In this document: piece by piece, positions 45,887-53,155 of the stretch
How positions within the stretch are numbered: position 1 is the first letter of the stretch
How the letters are laid out: each line of letters starts with the position of its first letter
Source: Planctomycetota bacterium
GTDB taxonomy: Bacteria > Planctomycetota > UBA1135 > GCA-002686595
Reading direction: 5' to 3'
Assembly: GCA_016712565.1 (NCBI GenBank)
Contig: JADJQU010000005.1
Span: 186,001-250,000, forward strand
Length of the DNA: 64,000 nucleotides
Program-made: the position numbers and the translations under genes
Notes under the pieces: model-generated
The model's input: only the letters and a program-made list of their open reading frames with translations
What the model was told of the DNA's origin: nothing
Databases searched by the model: none

Positions 45887-46374
45887 ATGAGCATGCGCAT
45901 CGGACTTGATTTCGGGGGCGTAATCGTCCGAGGTCGGGATCATGCCCAAGGCGAAGACACTCGCATCGGAGAAGGCGATGGTGCGGAGGTCGCCAACGTC
46001 GGCGCATTCGAAGCGGTGAGTCAGCTCGTTTCGGCCTGCGATGGCGGCTGTGTGGATCGTGTCGAAGGCGGGGCCGAAGATGCAGGCGCGCACACTTGAC
46101 TGGCTTGAGGCGGTTTCGTTTTCACGCGCACTGGCCTCAGCGCGGATCATGTAAAGTTCTGTCTCCAGCGAGAAGACAAGAAGGTCATCTGCACCGACCT
46201 GGGGCTCAGCCACTCGTGGACGACCGTATTCATGTGATGCAGATTCTCCGCCACACGGTCCCACATCTGTATCTCTTCGGCACACATGAGGGCGCGATGC
46301 TCTGTCCGCCATGGGCAAGCCCCGTAAAGAGCTGGGATCAACTCGTTGGCTTGCTACTGCGCTCCCATCAGTAG
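45887..46374 (+). CDS. Small HAD-like hypothetical protein (cassette gene with several frameshifts)
   Basis: It starts MSMRIGLDFGGVIVRGRD, a HAD-type motif I with Gly in place of the second Asp. It then reads across at least three one-base shifts: GAFEAVSQLVSACDG, VWIVSKAGPKMQARTLDWLEAVSF, TRTGLSADHVKFCLQREDKK, FVDD plus RIHVMQILRHTVPHLYLFG, ending SWDQLVGLLLRSHQ. Reassembled it has about 160 residues and resembles a conserved hypothetical family of haloacid-dehalogenase relatives. The stop is 2 bases before attC site 3. Several shifts in under 500 bases could be decay or uncorrected indels. Confidence 0.5.
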
Positions 46375-46376
46375 CA

Positions 46377-46446
46377 GTGCAACACGACGCAGCAGCCGAC
46401 CACCGCCGCAAGCGGCGCCGGCTGCACAGGGCCCAAGACGTTAGGC
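46377..46446 (+). other. attC site 3 (integron cassette recombination site)
   Basis: 70 bases. R'' is GTGCAAC (46377-46383); R' is GTTAGGC (46440-46446, exact GTTRRRY). Arms GCAGCCG (46392-46398) and CGGCTGC (46419-46425) pair perfectly, with an inner GCCGC/GCGGC hairpin and AA loop. The seven bases before the core (CCAAGAC) match those of site 1 closely (CAAAGAC), supporting a shared origin. The next ATG is 5 bases downstream. Confidence 0.78.
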
Positions 46447-46451
46447 GGTCC

Positions 46452-46688
46452 ATGCAAGAACCCTGGCGTAGCCTGAGAGTCGGCGATCGCATTCGCCTCG
46501 TCGAGATGCCGCGCGAGTTCGGGCGTCCGGTCCGTGGCCTTCATCGATCCACGGCGCAGGCCTACCGAGTGCTTCTCACTCGGGCGCAAGTCGTCGTTGT
46601 GGAGGGCCAGGGCTGCTCCATCAGCTGTTGCAGGGCGCCGTGGCTACGGACGCGGTCTGCACTCGAACTGGAAGCTGCCGTCGGTTGA
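46452..46688 (+). CDS. Small hypothetical cassette protein
   Basis: The ATG lies 5 bases after attC site 3. The N-terminus MQEPWRSLRVGDRIRLVEMP resembles a recurring family of short hypothetical proteins that begin W-(R/K)-S-L-x-V-G-D-R-I-R-L-V and continue with Y-R-x-L-x-x-R. As read it is 78 residues; homology fades after AYRVLLTR (about residue 47), where a frameshift is likely, since the neighbouring frame continues as RKSSLWRARAAPS. The 216 bases to the next gene hold no convincing gene. Confidence 0.4.
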   Translation: MQEPWRSLRVGDRIRLVEMPREFGRPVRGLHRSTAQAYRVLLTRAQVVVVEGQGCSISCCRAPWLRTRSALELEAAVG

Positions 46689-46822
46689 CCGTAGGGTGGC
46701 CGGAATGGAACTGGTTCCGTTGCATGGGCGCTTGCTCGCAGTGCTGCGACCCGAGCTGCCCGAATGGAGGTCCTTTGCTCGAGGGCATCGCAGGTGCTGA
46801 CTGATCCCATGAGGTGCTGGGC

Positions 46823-46876
46823 GCCCCAGCCCAGGCTCTCCCATCCGTGCCCCGCGCGGGGACTCAAGCGCTAGGT
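46823..46876 (+). other. attC-like site 4 (weak)
   Basis: CCCCAGC (46823-46829) may pair with GCTAGGT (46870-46876). A CCCC-GCGC-GGGG hairpin lies between. The core differs from GTTRRRY by one base (GCT for GTT), the same change as in site 5. It is short (54 bases). The DUF2306 gene begins 28 bases downstream. Confidence 0.3.
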
Positions 46877-46904
46877 GCTCTAGATAGCGAGTCGCGAGCT
46901 CACA

Positions 46905-47552
46905 ATGAAAAGTCGCAGCAACCGTCTACTCCATGCCTGGCTGGCGGCACTTGCCCTGCTGAGCGTGTATTACCTATACCGGGCAGTGGACTATCGGTTT
47001 CTCCACGCGGACAGGCTGGGTCCCAGTTTGCTCAACAAGCAACTCTGGTATTCATGCCATGCGCTGCTTGCGCTTCCGGTGGTATTCGGAGCCCCGCTCC
47101 AGTTCATTCCCACGCTTCGCCAATCAGCACCGCGTCTCCATCGAGCGATCGGACGAGCCTACGTCATCGGGGCAAGCGGGGCGGCCCTTCTTGCCATCTA
47201 CCTAGGCGCCACGATCGAGTACGAAGGCTCGCGCCTTTCCATCGTCCTGACCGGCGGGCTCTGGTTGTTCTTCACGCTCGTGGCCTGGAAGGCCGCCGTC
47301 GCCAAGAACTTCGTGGCCCATCGCGCCTTCATGATTCGCAGCTATGCGATGGCCCTGGTGCTTGTCTGGCTGCGGGTGATGGACGACTTCCAGGACTACC
47401 TGTTCTTCTACGTGCAGGATGAGGAAATGAGAGACGCCACCCGGGAGTGGGCGTCTTGGGTAATTCCGCTGATCGTTGTTGAGCTCTGGATTTCCTGGCT
47501 ACCGCAGGTGATGCGGAACAAGTCGGTCGAGCCGAATCCGCTTCGTGAGTGA
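46905..47552 (+). CDS. DUF2306 family membrane protein
   Basis: 215 residues with about six membrane helices: LLHAWLAALALLSVYYLY, CHALLALPVVFGAPLQFIP, VIGASGAALLAIYLGA, IVLTGGLWLFFTLVAW, MALVLVWLRVMDDF and ASWVIPLIVVELWISWLP. The blocks GAPLQFIPTLR, LHRAIGRAYVIG and HRAFMIRSYA are typical of DUF2306. Two conserved histidines (LHRAIGR, AHRAFMIRS) could be metal or heme ligands; the function is unknown. Complete, no frameshift. Confidence 0.78.
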   Translation: MKSRSNRLLHAWLAALALLSVYYLYRAVDYRFLHADRLGPSLLNKQLWYSCHALLALPVVFGAPLQFIPTLRQSAPRLHRAIGRAYVIGASGAALLAIYLGATIEYEGSRLSIVLTGGLWLFFTLVAWKAAVAKNFVAHRAFMIRSYAMALVLVWLRVMDDFQDYLFFYVQDEEMRDATREWASWVIPLIVVELWISWLPQVMRNKSVEPNPLRE

Positions 47553-47645
47553 TCTGGCCACCGATCGCTGGACCTCCTGCTCCCTGAGCTGGCCCCGACC
47601 CGGGCCTCCAGATGTTGTGGCCGGGAATGGCATGCGGCGCATGTC

Positions 47646-47927
47646 GTGGCTTGCCTCCTCGTTGCCGGAGTGCTCTTCCTCCGAGGAGACTACCGGTCTT
47701 TCGGCGGCTGGCTCCTGCTGCTTCCCGCTCTCGTCCTGTTCCATTGGGACCGACGGCGATTGTGGAAGATTCGCTGTCAGCGCTGTCGAGGAAAGCGGCT
47801 CGAGGAACTTCGCAGGGCGAGGCCCAAGCTCGACGGAAACACTGAGCTCAACATCTCCCGAGCGGCTCAGCCGTGGAACCGGCCGCTGGACGGCAACGGG
47901 TCCTGCGGCCCGAGGAAGGGCCGATGA
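47646..47927 (+). CDS. Small two-helix membrane protein, hypothetical
   Basis: A GTG start gives 93 residues. Two closely spaced hydrophobic stretches (CLLVAGVLFL and FGGWLLLLPALVLFHW) are followed by WKIRCQRCRGKRLEE, a CxxC pair, and a polar tail. No family is recognised. Codon position bias is acceptable but the tail is low in information. Start uncertain: no clear ribosome site. Confidence 0.35.
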   Translation: MACLLVAGVLFLRGDYRSFGGWLLLLPALVLFHWDRRRLWKIRCQRCRGKRLEELRRARPKLDGNTELNISRAAQPWNRPLDGNGSCGPRKGR

Positions 47928-47954
47928 CATCGTTGGATGGGACTCAGAGGCGCG

Positions 47955-47992
47955 GAGCGCATGGAGGGGCGTTCTTTCCCCTCCATGCGCTC
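47955..47992 (-). terminator. Strong hairpin after the thioredoxin-like gene
   Basis: GAGCGCATGGAGGGG (47955-47969) and its exact complement (47978-47992) form a 15-bp perfect stem with an 8-base loop, 10 bases beyond the stop of the minus-strand thioredoxin-like gene. Its length and position fit an intrinsic terminator, though no T-run follows. Confidence 0.6.
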
Positions 47993-48002
47993 GGCCGAGC
48001 GA

Positions 48003-48239
48003 TCACTTGAGGGCGGAAAGGTCGGCGCCGAAGTTGATGTGAAAGACCTGGCCATCCAACGCGAGCGCGGGCACGGACTTGATGCCGAGCTTCTCCGCCT
48101 CCGAGACGCGCCTCTTGGTCGTCCCGAGGTGCACGACCTCAACGTCGAACCGATTCCTGTCGAGTGCCGCGAGCACCGACTGTTCGGCGCTGACGCACAC
48201 GGGGCATCCTGCGTGGTAGAAGACGGCTTTCTGCTTCAT
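48003..48239 (-). CDS. Thioredoxin/glutaredoxin-fold protein with CPVC site
   Basis: 78 residues. The redox motif Cys-Pro-Val-Cys is at 12-15, after a short beta strand (KAVFYHAG). The cis-Pro loop is KSVPALALDG. This is the size of small thioredoxin-like proteins such as those in arsenic or redox islands. It is divergent from an HxlR-type regulator 115 bases away, which suggests local control by that regulator. It is the only minus-strand gene of the accessory region. Confidence 0.75.
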   Translation of the reverse strand: MKQKAVFYHAGCPVCVSAEQSVLAALDRNRFDVEVVHLGTTKRRVSEAEKLGIKSVPALALDGQVFHINFGADLSALK

Positions 48240-48337
48240 GATTCTGCTCCTTGGGTTTCGAACGGGTCACGGTGGCCTCACGCCACCCGGGCAGGAAGAT
48301 GCGCCGCCCCAGCGAGCCCGGCAAGAATGCACCTTCT

Positions 48338-48352
48338 GGTAAGGTAGGTACC
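48338..48352. promoter_or_regulatory. Possible HxlR operator
   Basis: GGTA-N7-TACC inverted repeat (GGTAAGGTAGGTACC) two bases before the HxlR-family start codon, in the spacer shared with the divergent thioredoxin-like gene. HxlR proteins often bind such short repeats near their own promoter. Weak evidence. Confidence 0.3.
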
Positions 48353-48354
48353 CA

Positions 48355-48774
48355 ATGGTCCACGACGATCAGCAAGACCAAGCCACACGCGCGACGAGCG
48401 ACGCCAATCCCATCCCCGTCTCTTCGATGGTCGAGAGCATTGTCGGATGCAAGTGGTCCGTCGGACTGCTCCGGCTCCTCGCCGAGGGATGCTGTCGGCC
48501 CTCCGCCATCCTGCGGGCCTCCACGGGGCTGTCCGCCAAGGTGATGAACGAGCGCCTGCGCAAGATGCTTCGCTTCGGCATCGTCAGTCGCACCGTGTTC
48601 GGCGACAAGCCGCCGCTCGAAGTCGAGTACGTGCTCACACCCTTCGGCCGCCGCTTCATGGGGATCATCGAAGAAGTCCGCCGGCTCCAAGAGGCCGTCG
48701 ACCGTGGGGCGGTGTCGGAGAATGCGGCGATTCGCAAGCAGGCGGGCCCACGCGGTCGCCTGACCAGCCGATGA
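48355..48774 (+). CDS. HxlR family winged-helix transcriptional regulator
   Basis: 139 residues. The HxlR core is seen as VGCKWSVGLLRLLAEGCCRPSAIL, LSAKVMNERLRKMLRFGIVSR and PPLEVEYVLTPFGR (usually GKW..LIL..L..G..RF.EL, IS.KVLT..LReLE..GLv.R, P.VEY.LT..G). Three cysteines (32, 46, 47) lie near the N-terminal helices, where redox-sensing members of the family keep their sensor thiol. Divergent from the CPVC thioredoxin and followed by a VOC protein; control of a thiol or electrophile response is a reasonable guess. Confidence 0.84.
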   Translation: MVHDDQQDQATRATSDANPIPVSSMVESIVGCKWSVGLLRLLAEGCCRPSAILRASTGLSAKVMNERLRKMLRFGIVSRTVFGDKPPLEVEYVLTPFGRRFMGIIEEVRRLQEAVDRGAVSENAAIRKQAGPRGRLTSR

Positions 48775-48844
48775 AGCGGACCGCTGGGGGCGGCGCAGGC
48801 CGCCGGTCCTCTCCCCACCACGCAACCAAGTGAGCCAAGACCCC

Positions 48845-49240
48845 ATGGATGCATCCGTTCCCGCGGGCACCGAGATGGCCCGGCCTTTCCTGCCCGCAAG
48901 GGACTTCGGCCTCTCCAAGCGCTTCTACGAGGCCTTGGGCTTCACGAAGGTGCTGGACGACGAGGTGGCGATCTTCCGAATCGGCGCGAGCAGCTTCGTC
49001 CTGCAGAACTACTTCCAGAAGGACTGGGCGGAGAACTTCATGATGCAACTCATGGTGGAGGACCTGGATGCGTGGTGGAGGCACGTTTCTGCGCTCGACC
49101 TGCCCACGAGATTCGGCGTGCCGGCACCCAAGGCGCCGGCGGTCCAGCCCTGGGGCCTGCGGATCGCGTACGTGGTCGACCCGTCCGGGGTCCTTTGGCA
49201 CGTGGCGCAGCGCCGACCGGGCACCCCACATGACCGATAG
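48845..49240 (+). CDS. VOC (glyoxalase/bleomycin-resistance) superfamily protein
   Basis: 131 residues. Two beta-alpha-beta-beta-beta repeats are recognisable: FLPARDFGLSKRFYEALGF...FVLQNYF and LMVEDLDAWWRHV...YVVDPSGVLWHVAQ. Metal-ligand positions are not all obvious. Members bind or modify small electrophiles or antibiotics, or serve as dioxygenases. An alternative GTG start at 48830 adds five residues. It follows the HxlR gene by 70 bases. Confidence 0.78.
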   Translation: MDASVPAGTEMARPFLPARDFGLSKRFYEALGFTKVLDDEVAIFRIGASSFVLQNYFQKDWAENFMMQLMVEDLDAWWRHVSALDLPTRFGVPAPKAPAVQPWGLRIAYVVDPSGVLWHVAQRRPGTPHDR

Positions 49241-49309
49241 CGCATCCGCCTCGGACGGCTGCAGGCCGTGGACGGCGCCCCGCGCCCCCGCGGAGGCGAG
49301 GCGCTAGGC
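49235..49309 (+). other. attC-like site 5 (moderate)
   Basis: The outer pair TAGCGC (49238-49243) and GCGCTA (49301-49306) and the inner pair CGCCTC (49247-49252) and GAGGCG (49293-49298) are separated by spacers of 3 and 2 bases. This resembles the R/L-box arrangement of attC with one unpaired base. The core GCTAGGC (49303-49309) differs from GTTRRRY only by C for T. A start codon follows 8 bases later. Confidence 0.42.
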
Positions 49310-49317
49310 TGCGTCCC

Positions 49318-49749
49318 ATGGTGGCGACGGTCTCGGGCCTGGTGGCGCTCTGCGAAGTCCTCCGCGCCAAGACCCGCCTGGAGGTCTTTGTGGGGCGCCC
49401 GGATGAGGAGGTGCCCGGCGTCCATGTTTGGGCGTGGGGGCTGTTCGAGGACGTGAACGTGAGAAATTTCCGCAGGCCCGTGGCCTCGGACGCCGACGGC
49501 ACGGACAACGCCGGGGCCTCGCCGGTTCTGCGGGTCCTGGTGCTCGTCCGGCCGGCACACACGCTCGAGGGGCTTGCGCGATTGTGCGCGGTGCGTGAAG
49601 TGCTCTTGGCCATGCCCATCCTGGACGTCGACGGATCCCGCGTTCGCGTCACGATCAGCTCGATGGAGGTCGACCAACTCTCGCGGCTGTTCACTGCCGC
49701 CGCCCTGCCGCTGAGCCTCTGCTTGAGCGTGGAGCTGCGAGGGGCGTGA
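49318..49749 (+). CDS. Conserved hypothetical protein
   Basis: 143 residues, beginning MVATVSGLVALCEVLRAKTRL and followed by VFVGRPDEEVPGVHVWAWG, RVLVLVRPAHTLEGLARL and LPLSLCLSVELRG. The alternating beta and helix pattern is weakly reminiscent of Pvc16/DUF4255-type baseplate-associated proteins, but I cannot confirm this and see no neighbouring injection-system genes. Starts 8 bases after attC-like site 5, consistent with a cassette gene. Confidence 0.5.
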   Translation: MVATVSGLVALCEVLRAKTRLEVFVGRPDEEVPGVHVWAWGLFEDVNVRNFRRPVASDADGTDNAGASPVLRVLVLVRPAHTLEGLARLCAVREVLLAMPILDVDGSRVRVTISSMEVDQLSRLFTAAALPLSLCLSVELRGA

Positions 49750-49867
49750 TCGTCCGCTCGCGGATCCTGCCTTCGTGCAACCCGAGACGGCCTCCCGTGA
49801 CGTGTCCGGCGTCGCCGGTCCACGGGATCGGCCTTCTGCTGGCCTTCGCCGCGCCACGGAGGGGCCC

Positions 49868-50278
49868 ATGACCACGCTCAAGCTCCTCGGTGCCTACCGA
49901 GTCCGTGTCGCCAAGGAGGAGCTGCGGTTCATCACGGAGCACGTCACGGGCAGCGCGGAACGGACGCGGAGGGAACTGGCAGGCCTGGCCTTGCTGGAGG
50001 TGGAAGTTCGCGGGGCCGACGACGAATTCGATGTCGGAGTGCTGCATCAGCCCGGTTCCGACCAGGCGCCCTATGACGAACGCTACTTCAGCCTGGACGG
50101 GTTGCGGTTGTTCGGGGCTGAGCGGCCCGACGTGCCGGACTTCAGGGTTTGCTTCTTCCTGCACTTCTTCGACGTCACTCAGCCGATCGCCTCGCCCGAG
50201 GGCGACCTGGTTCCACCCGAGCTTGCGGAGACTCCCCATCGCCTGGCGGAACTCTGCCCGTACAAACATCCGGGCTGA
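49868..50278 (+). CDS. Hypothetical protein
   Basis: 136 residues, acidic, opening MTTLKLLGAYRVRVAKEELRF. No membrane segment or known motif. The C-terminal part (VCFFLHFFDVTQPIASPEGD) is hydrophobic and beta-like. Codon use is typical of the region and the frame is clean. The 295 bases that follow, before the next gene, contain no further gene. Confidence 0.5.
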   Translation: MTTLKLLGAYRVRVAKEELRFITEHVTGSAERTRRELAGLALLEVEVRGADDEFDVGVLHQPGSDQAPYDERYFSLDGLRLFGAERPDVPDFRVCFFLHFFDVTQPIASPEGDLVPPELAETPHRLAELCPYKHPG

Positions 50279-50573
50279 GAGGGTGCCCGCCGGGCGGTCG
50301 GGACGAGCCGTGCCCGCCCGTTCGACGTCACCCCAGGCACGGGACGCATGGTCATCGAAGACGTGTGCACCCGTTTCGCCAGGCTGCGATTGCAAGGGGC
50401 ACGTTGGCTGCGCTGGGCGACGGGGATCCCGCCTTGGTAGGGTGGGTCCTTCGTCATCCGGTGCACACGGACTCCGGTTCGCTCCGCCCCTGGGCCGCTC
50501 CGTGGAGAGCCGGGAGGGGTAGGAGCCGGGCCGTGGATCGCCGTCGGCCACAAGTTTGGAAAGGAACCCTGCA

Positions 50574-51497
50574 ATGCACATGCGTACCTGGCTGGCGGCA
50601 GCGCTGGCGATCGTCGGCGCGCTGTCGATCGCGCTGGCCGCGGAGACCCGTTCGACGCAGGCAGGCGAATTGCGGGCGTTGGAGGGCGAGTGGATCTTCG
50701 TCGAGGACCGCACCGAGGGCCGTGCGATGGAGGAGTTGGGCCCGCCCATGTCCTCGAAGTTCTCGATGGGGGTCGTGGAAGGCGCGGTCGTTTTGAACGG
50801 CCATGGCTCGGGGCACCGGGACGTGCGCGTTTCACTGGACGGCGCGATCACCGAAATCGCCGAGCCGCAGGTGATCTCCCGCTACCGCGGCTCGTGGAAG
50901 GACGCCGCGTTCGAGTACGAGGTCGCGTTCGAGCGCGTCTCGGGCAACTCGCCCGACTCGATCCAGCGGATCCGCAGGAAGTTTCGCCCTACGGCGGACG
51001 GACTGCTGGTGAGCGTGGCGATCGATCCCCCGGCGAGGAAGGAGTCGATCGGTCTTTACCGGCATGCGGAGGACATTGCGATGCCGACGCCCGCCAAGGC
51101 CGGGATCGGCGACATGGAGTGGCTGGCCGGAGCGTGGGTGGGAAAGCGGAGCTCGGGCACGTCGATCGAGGAGCGCTGGAGTCCTGCGCTGGGCGGCGCG
51201 ATGCTCGCCGTGTCGCGCACGGTCAACACGAGCGGCAAGATGGTCGCCTTCGAGTACCTGCGCATCGTCGAGCGCGACGGCGGACTGGTCTACATCGCGC
51301 AGCCCGGCGGCAAAACGCCGACCGAGTTCGTGCTCTCCGCGCTGGAGGAAAATCGCGCGGTGTTCGAGAATCCGCGCCACGATTATCCGAAACGCATCGT
51401 GTACGAGCTGTCCGCCGAGGGTGTTCTTTCCGCCACGATCGGCCAGACCAAGGGCGGCACCCCGCAGCGCTTCGAGTTCAGGCGCGAGGGCGAATAG
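50574..51497 (+). CDS. Exported protein with DUF6265-like C-terminal domain
   Basis: 307 residues. A signal peptide (WLAAALAIVGALSIALAAE) is followed by an N-terminal beta-rich domain (about 30-165; LRALEGEWIFVEDR resembles lipocalin/TIGR03067-like folds common in planctomycetes). A DUF6265-type domain follows from MEWLAGAWVG to the end (EERWSPALGGAMLAVSR, FENPRHDYPKRIVY). Both halves look like small-ligand beta barrels. AAGGA lies about 8 bases before the ATG. Function unknown. Confidence 0.68.
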   Translation: MHMRTWLAAALAIVGALSIALAAETRSTQAGELRALEGEWIFVEDRTEGRAMEELGPPMSSKFSMGVVEGAVVLNGHGSGHRDVRVSLDGAITEIAEPQVISRYRGSWKDAAFEYEVAFERVSGNSPDSIQRIRRKFRPTADGLLVSVAIDPPARKESIGLYRHAEDIAMPTPAKAGIGDMEWLAGAWVGKRSSGTSIEERWSPALGGAMLAVSRTVNTSGKMVAFEYLRIVERDGGLVYIAQPGGKTPTEFVLSALEENRAVFENPRHDYPKRIVYELSAEGVLSATIGQTKGGTPQRFEFRREGE

Positions 51498-51573
51498 TCG
51501 TGTCCTGCTGGCGCGCCGATGCAAGGCGGTCGAGAGCGGCAAGAGACGCCGCCCGGTGGATTCGGACGTCACG

Positions 51574-52023
51574 ATGATTCGCAAGTACCAGCCGGACGAC
51601 TGTGAGGATCTGCTGCACGTGTGGGCCCGGGCCTCGGCCGTGGCGCACCCGTTCCTCAGCCAGGAGTTTCTGGAGCAGGAGCGACACAACATCCCCAGCG
51701 TGTATCTTCCCAACGCGGAGACCTGGGTTTGGGAAGCGGACGGCCGCGTCGTCGGGTTCCTTTCGCTGCTCGGCAACGAGGTCGGTGCGGTCTTCGTCGA
51801 TCCCGAGTTCCATCGATCCGGGATCGGGCGGGCCCTCATGGAGCGGGCCCGTGACCTGCGGGGAGAGCTCGAGGTCGAGGTGTTCGAGAAAAACCCACAG
51901 GGCCGGGCGTTCTACGCGAAGTTGGGCTTCCAGTTCCTGCGTCGGCAGATCCACGATCCAACAGGGTTCGAGGTTTTGCGGCTCAAGCTCGCGGCCGAAC
52001 CTCCGCTGCAGCCGACCCGCTGA
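51574..52023 (+). CDS. GNAT family N-acetyltransferase
   Basis: 149 residues. The acetyl-CoA pyrophosphate loop is visible in VDPEFHRSGIGRALMERA (motif A, R/Q-x-x-G-x-G/A); FYAKLGFQFLRRQIHD follows as motif B. The N-terminus IRKYQPDDCEDLLHVWARAS is typical of YjaB/ElaA-like members. The substrate may be an amine, amino acid or protein N-terminus. GNAT and VOC genes are frequent integron cassette cargo. Confidence 0.85.
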   Translation: MIRKYQPDDCEDLLHVWARASAVAHPFLSQEFLEQERHNIPSVYLPNAETWVWEADGRVVGFLSLLGNEVGAVFVDPEFHRSGIGRALMERARDLRGELEVEVFEKNPQGRAFYAKLGFQFLRRQIHDPTGFEVLRLKLAAEPPLQPTR

Positions 52024-52328
52024 GGGAGGCCCTGGGCCTAGCGGGGCAGGCACTTTGCAGGACAGAGTCGCACCCGCGCGCGGCGTTCCCCGAGGGCCGT
52101 GGGGGCCGTGGGGGCCGTGGGGTCCGCATGGGCATCGAGGCGCTTCGCGGCGGTCCGCCGGTGGCACCCTCGGTGACCCGCTGGGGTGCGCTCCCGTGGA
52201 GGGACCGGTGGGAAGCGCCCCAGGGGGACGTCGTTGGCAGGCACGTGGAGTCGTAGAGTGCCGCACGGGCCCGTTCAGAAGGGGGTGGCCATGGCGCCGG
52301 CCTCCCAGCCCATCCTGATCCCCATCCG
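52024..52328. other. Intergenic stretch with a short GC tandem repeat
   Basis: 305 bases between the GNAT and VOC genes. GCCTAGC at 52036 resembles an attC R'' box with the GCT-type core, but no matching R' follows. Three exact 9-base units (GGGCCGTGG) lie at 52094-52120. No gene. Confidence 0.45.
52094..52120 (+). repeat. Tandem repeat, 3 x 9 bases (GGGCCGTGG)
   Basis: Three perfect consecutive copies in non-coding sequence. Likely replication slippage; G-quadruplex-like potential is modest. Confidence 0.6.
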
Positions 52329-52710
52329 ATGCAGCTGAACCAAGTCACCGTCCCCGCACGCGACGTCGAAAAGTCGGTCGAGTTCTATACCGGCCTGGGT
52401 CTGAGGTTGATCGTCAGCGCCTTGCCGCGCTATGCGCGCCTGGAGTGTCCCGAGGGCGGAGCCACGTTTTCGCTCCACAGGGTCGAGTCGCTCCAAGCTC
52501 CCTCCGAGATCGTCGTGTACTTCGAGTGCGCGGACCTGGACGACCGAGTCCGTGGTCTGCAGGCGCGGGGCTACGCGTTCACTCCAAGAACCACGGGACG
52601 AGAGCTGGCTGTGGCGCGAAGCCCGCCTGCTGGACCCCTCGGGCAATGTCCTGTGCCTCTACTGGGCAGGGGCGAACCGTCGCCATCCCCCCTGGCGGTT
52701 GCCGGGATGA
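52329..52710 (+). CDS. VOC superfamily protein, glyoxalase-like (frameshifted)
   Basis: It starts MQLNQVTVPARDVEKSVEFYTGLGLRLI (core VPARDVEKSVEFY), the standard VOC first module. The frame is lost at ACTCCAAG (about 52584). Removing one C gives FTQEPRDESWLWREARLLDPSGNVLCLYW and an end at 52710, which completes the second module. As read, it runs unrelated to 52922. About 126 residues after correction. It resembles bleomycin-resistance/lactoylglutathione-lyase relatives; substrate unknown. Confidence 0.72.
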
Positions 52711-52804
52711 GCGGCGGCCCAGGTCTGGAGTCCTTGCGCGCCGGGGAGCAGGATGGAACAGCCGGGCCACTCATTCAAACACTCCGACCGGGACGCGGAA
52801 CTCC

Positions 52805-53155
52805 ATGGACAACCAACGAGTCTTCAAGATGGCCTTCGCCGGCGTGTATCCGCACTACGTGGCGAAGGTGGAGAAGAAGGGGCGCACGAAGGGGGAGCTG
52901 GACCAGGTCCTCTGCTGGTTGACCGGCTACAGCCCGCAGGGCCTCGCGAAGCAGATCCAGGAGAAGAAGGACCTCAAGACCTTCTTCGGCGATGCACCGG
53001 CGTACTCTGCCCAGGCGGCCAAGGTCACCGGTGTCCTCTGCGGCATTCGCATCGAGGAGATCGAGGACCCGCTGATGCGGAAGATCCGGGTCATGGACAA
53101 GCTGGTCGATGAGCTGGCCAAGGGCCGGCCCCTGGTGAAGATCCTGCGGTCCTAG
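52805..53155 (+). CDS. DUF2200 family protein
   Basis: 116 residues, complete. RVFKMAFAGVYPHYVAKVEKKGRTKGELDQVL and CWLTGYSPQGL (core VYPHYVAKVEKKGRTK), ending GIRIEEIEDPLMRKIRVMDKLVDELAKG, are close to the DUF2200 consensus. The family is small, cytosolic and of unknown function, scattered widely by horizontal transfer. It is the last gene of the accessory region. Confidence 0.85.
   Translation: MDNQRVFKMAFAGVYPHYVAKVEKKGRTKGELDQVLCWLTGYSPQGLAKQIQEKKDLKTFFGDAPAYSAQAAKVTGVLCGIRIEEIEDPLMRKIRVMDKLVDELAKGRPLVKILRS

Larger units (their letters stand above)
43436..49309 (+). mobile_element. Degenerate chromosomal integron: intI remnant plus cassette array
   Basis: The extent runs from the integrase remnant to the last attC-like site. 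Evidence: an IntI-type C-terminal fragment; two good attC sites (44844-44909 and 46377-46446) and three weaker ones; single-ORF units that begin 5-13 bases after the R' core at the best sites; and a local drop in GC. The integrase points toward the cassettes and has the same orientation as their genes. That is the 'inverted integrase' layout reported for Rhodopirellula, Blastopirellula and Treponema, not the classical divergent one. Similar cargo continues to about 53.15 kb without clear sites. The integrase is inactive, so the array is frozen unless helped in trans. Confidence 0.68.

Noticed and set aside
45764..46492. A 242-codon minus-strand frame across the third cassette
   Set aside because: It is antisense to plus-strand segments with family-like sequence in shifted frames and to attC site 3; its own translation has no recognisable features.
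47846..47938. attC site with GCTCAAC and GTTGGAT boxes
   Set aside because: Both boxes fit the loose consensus, but the sequence between them forms no paired arms and overlaps the end of a small open frame.
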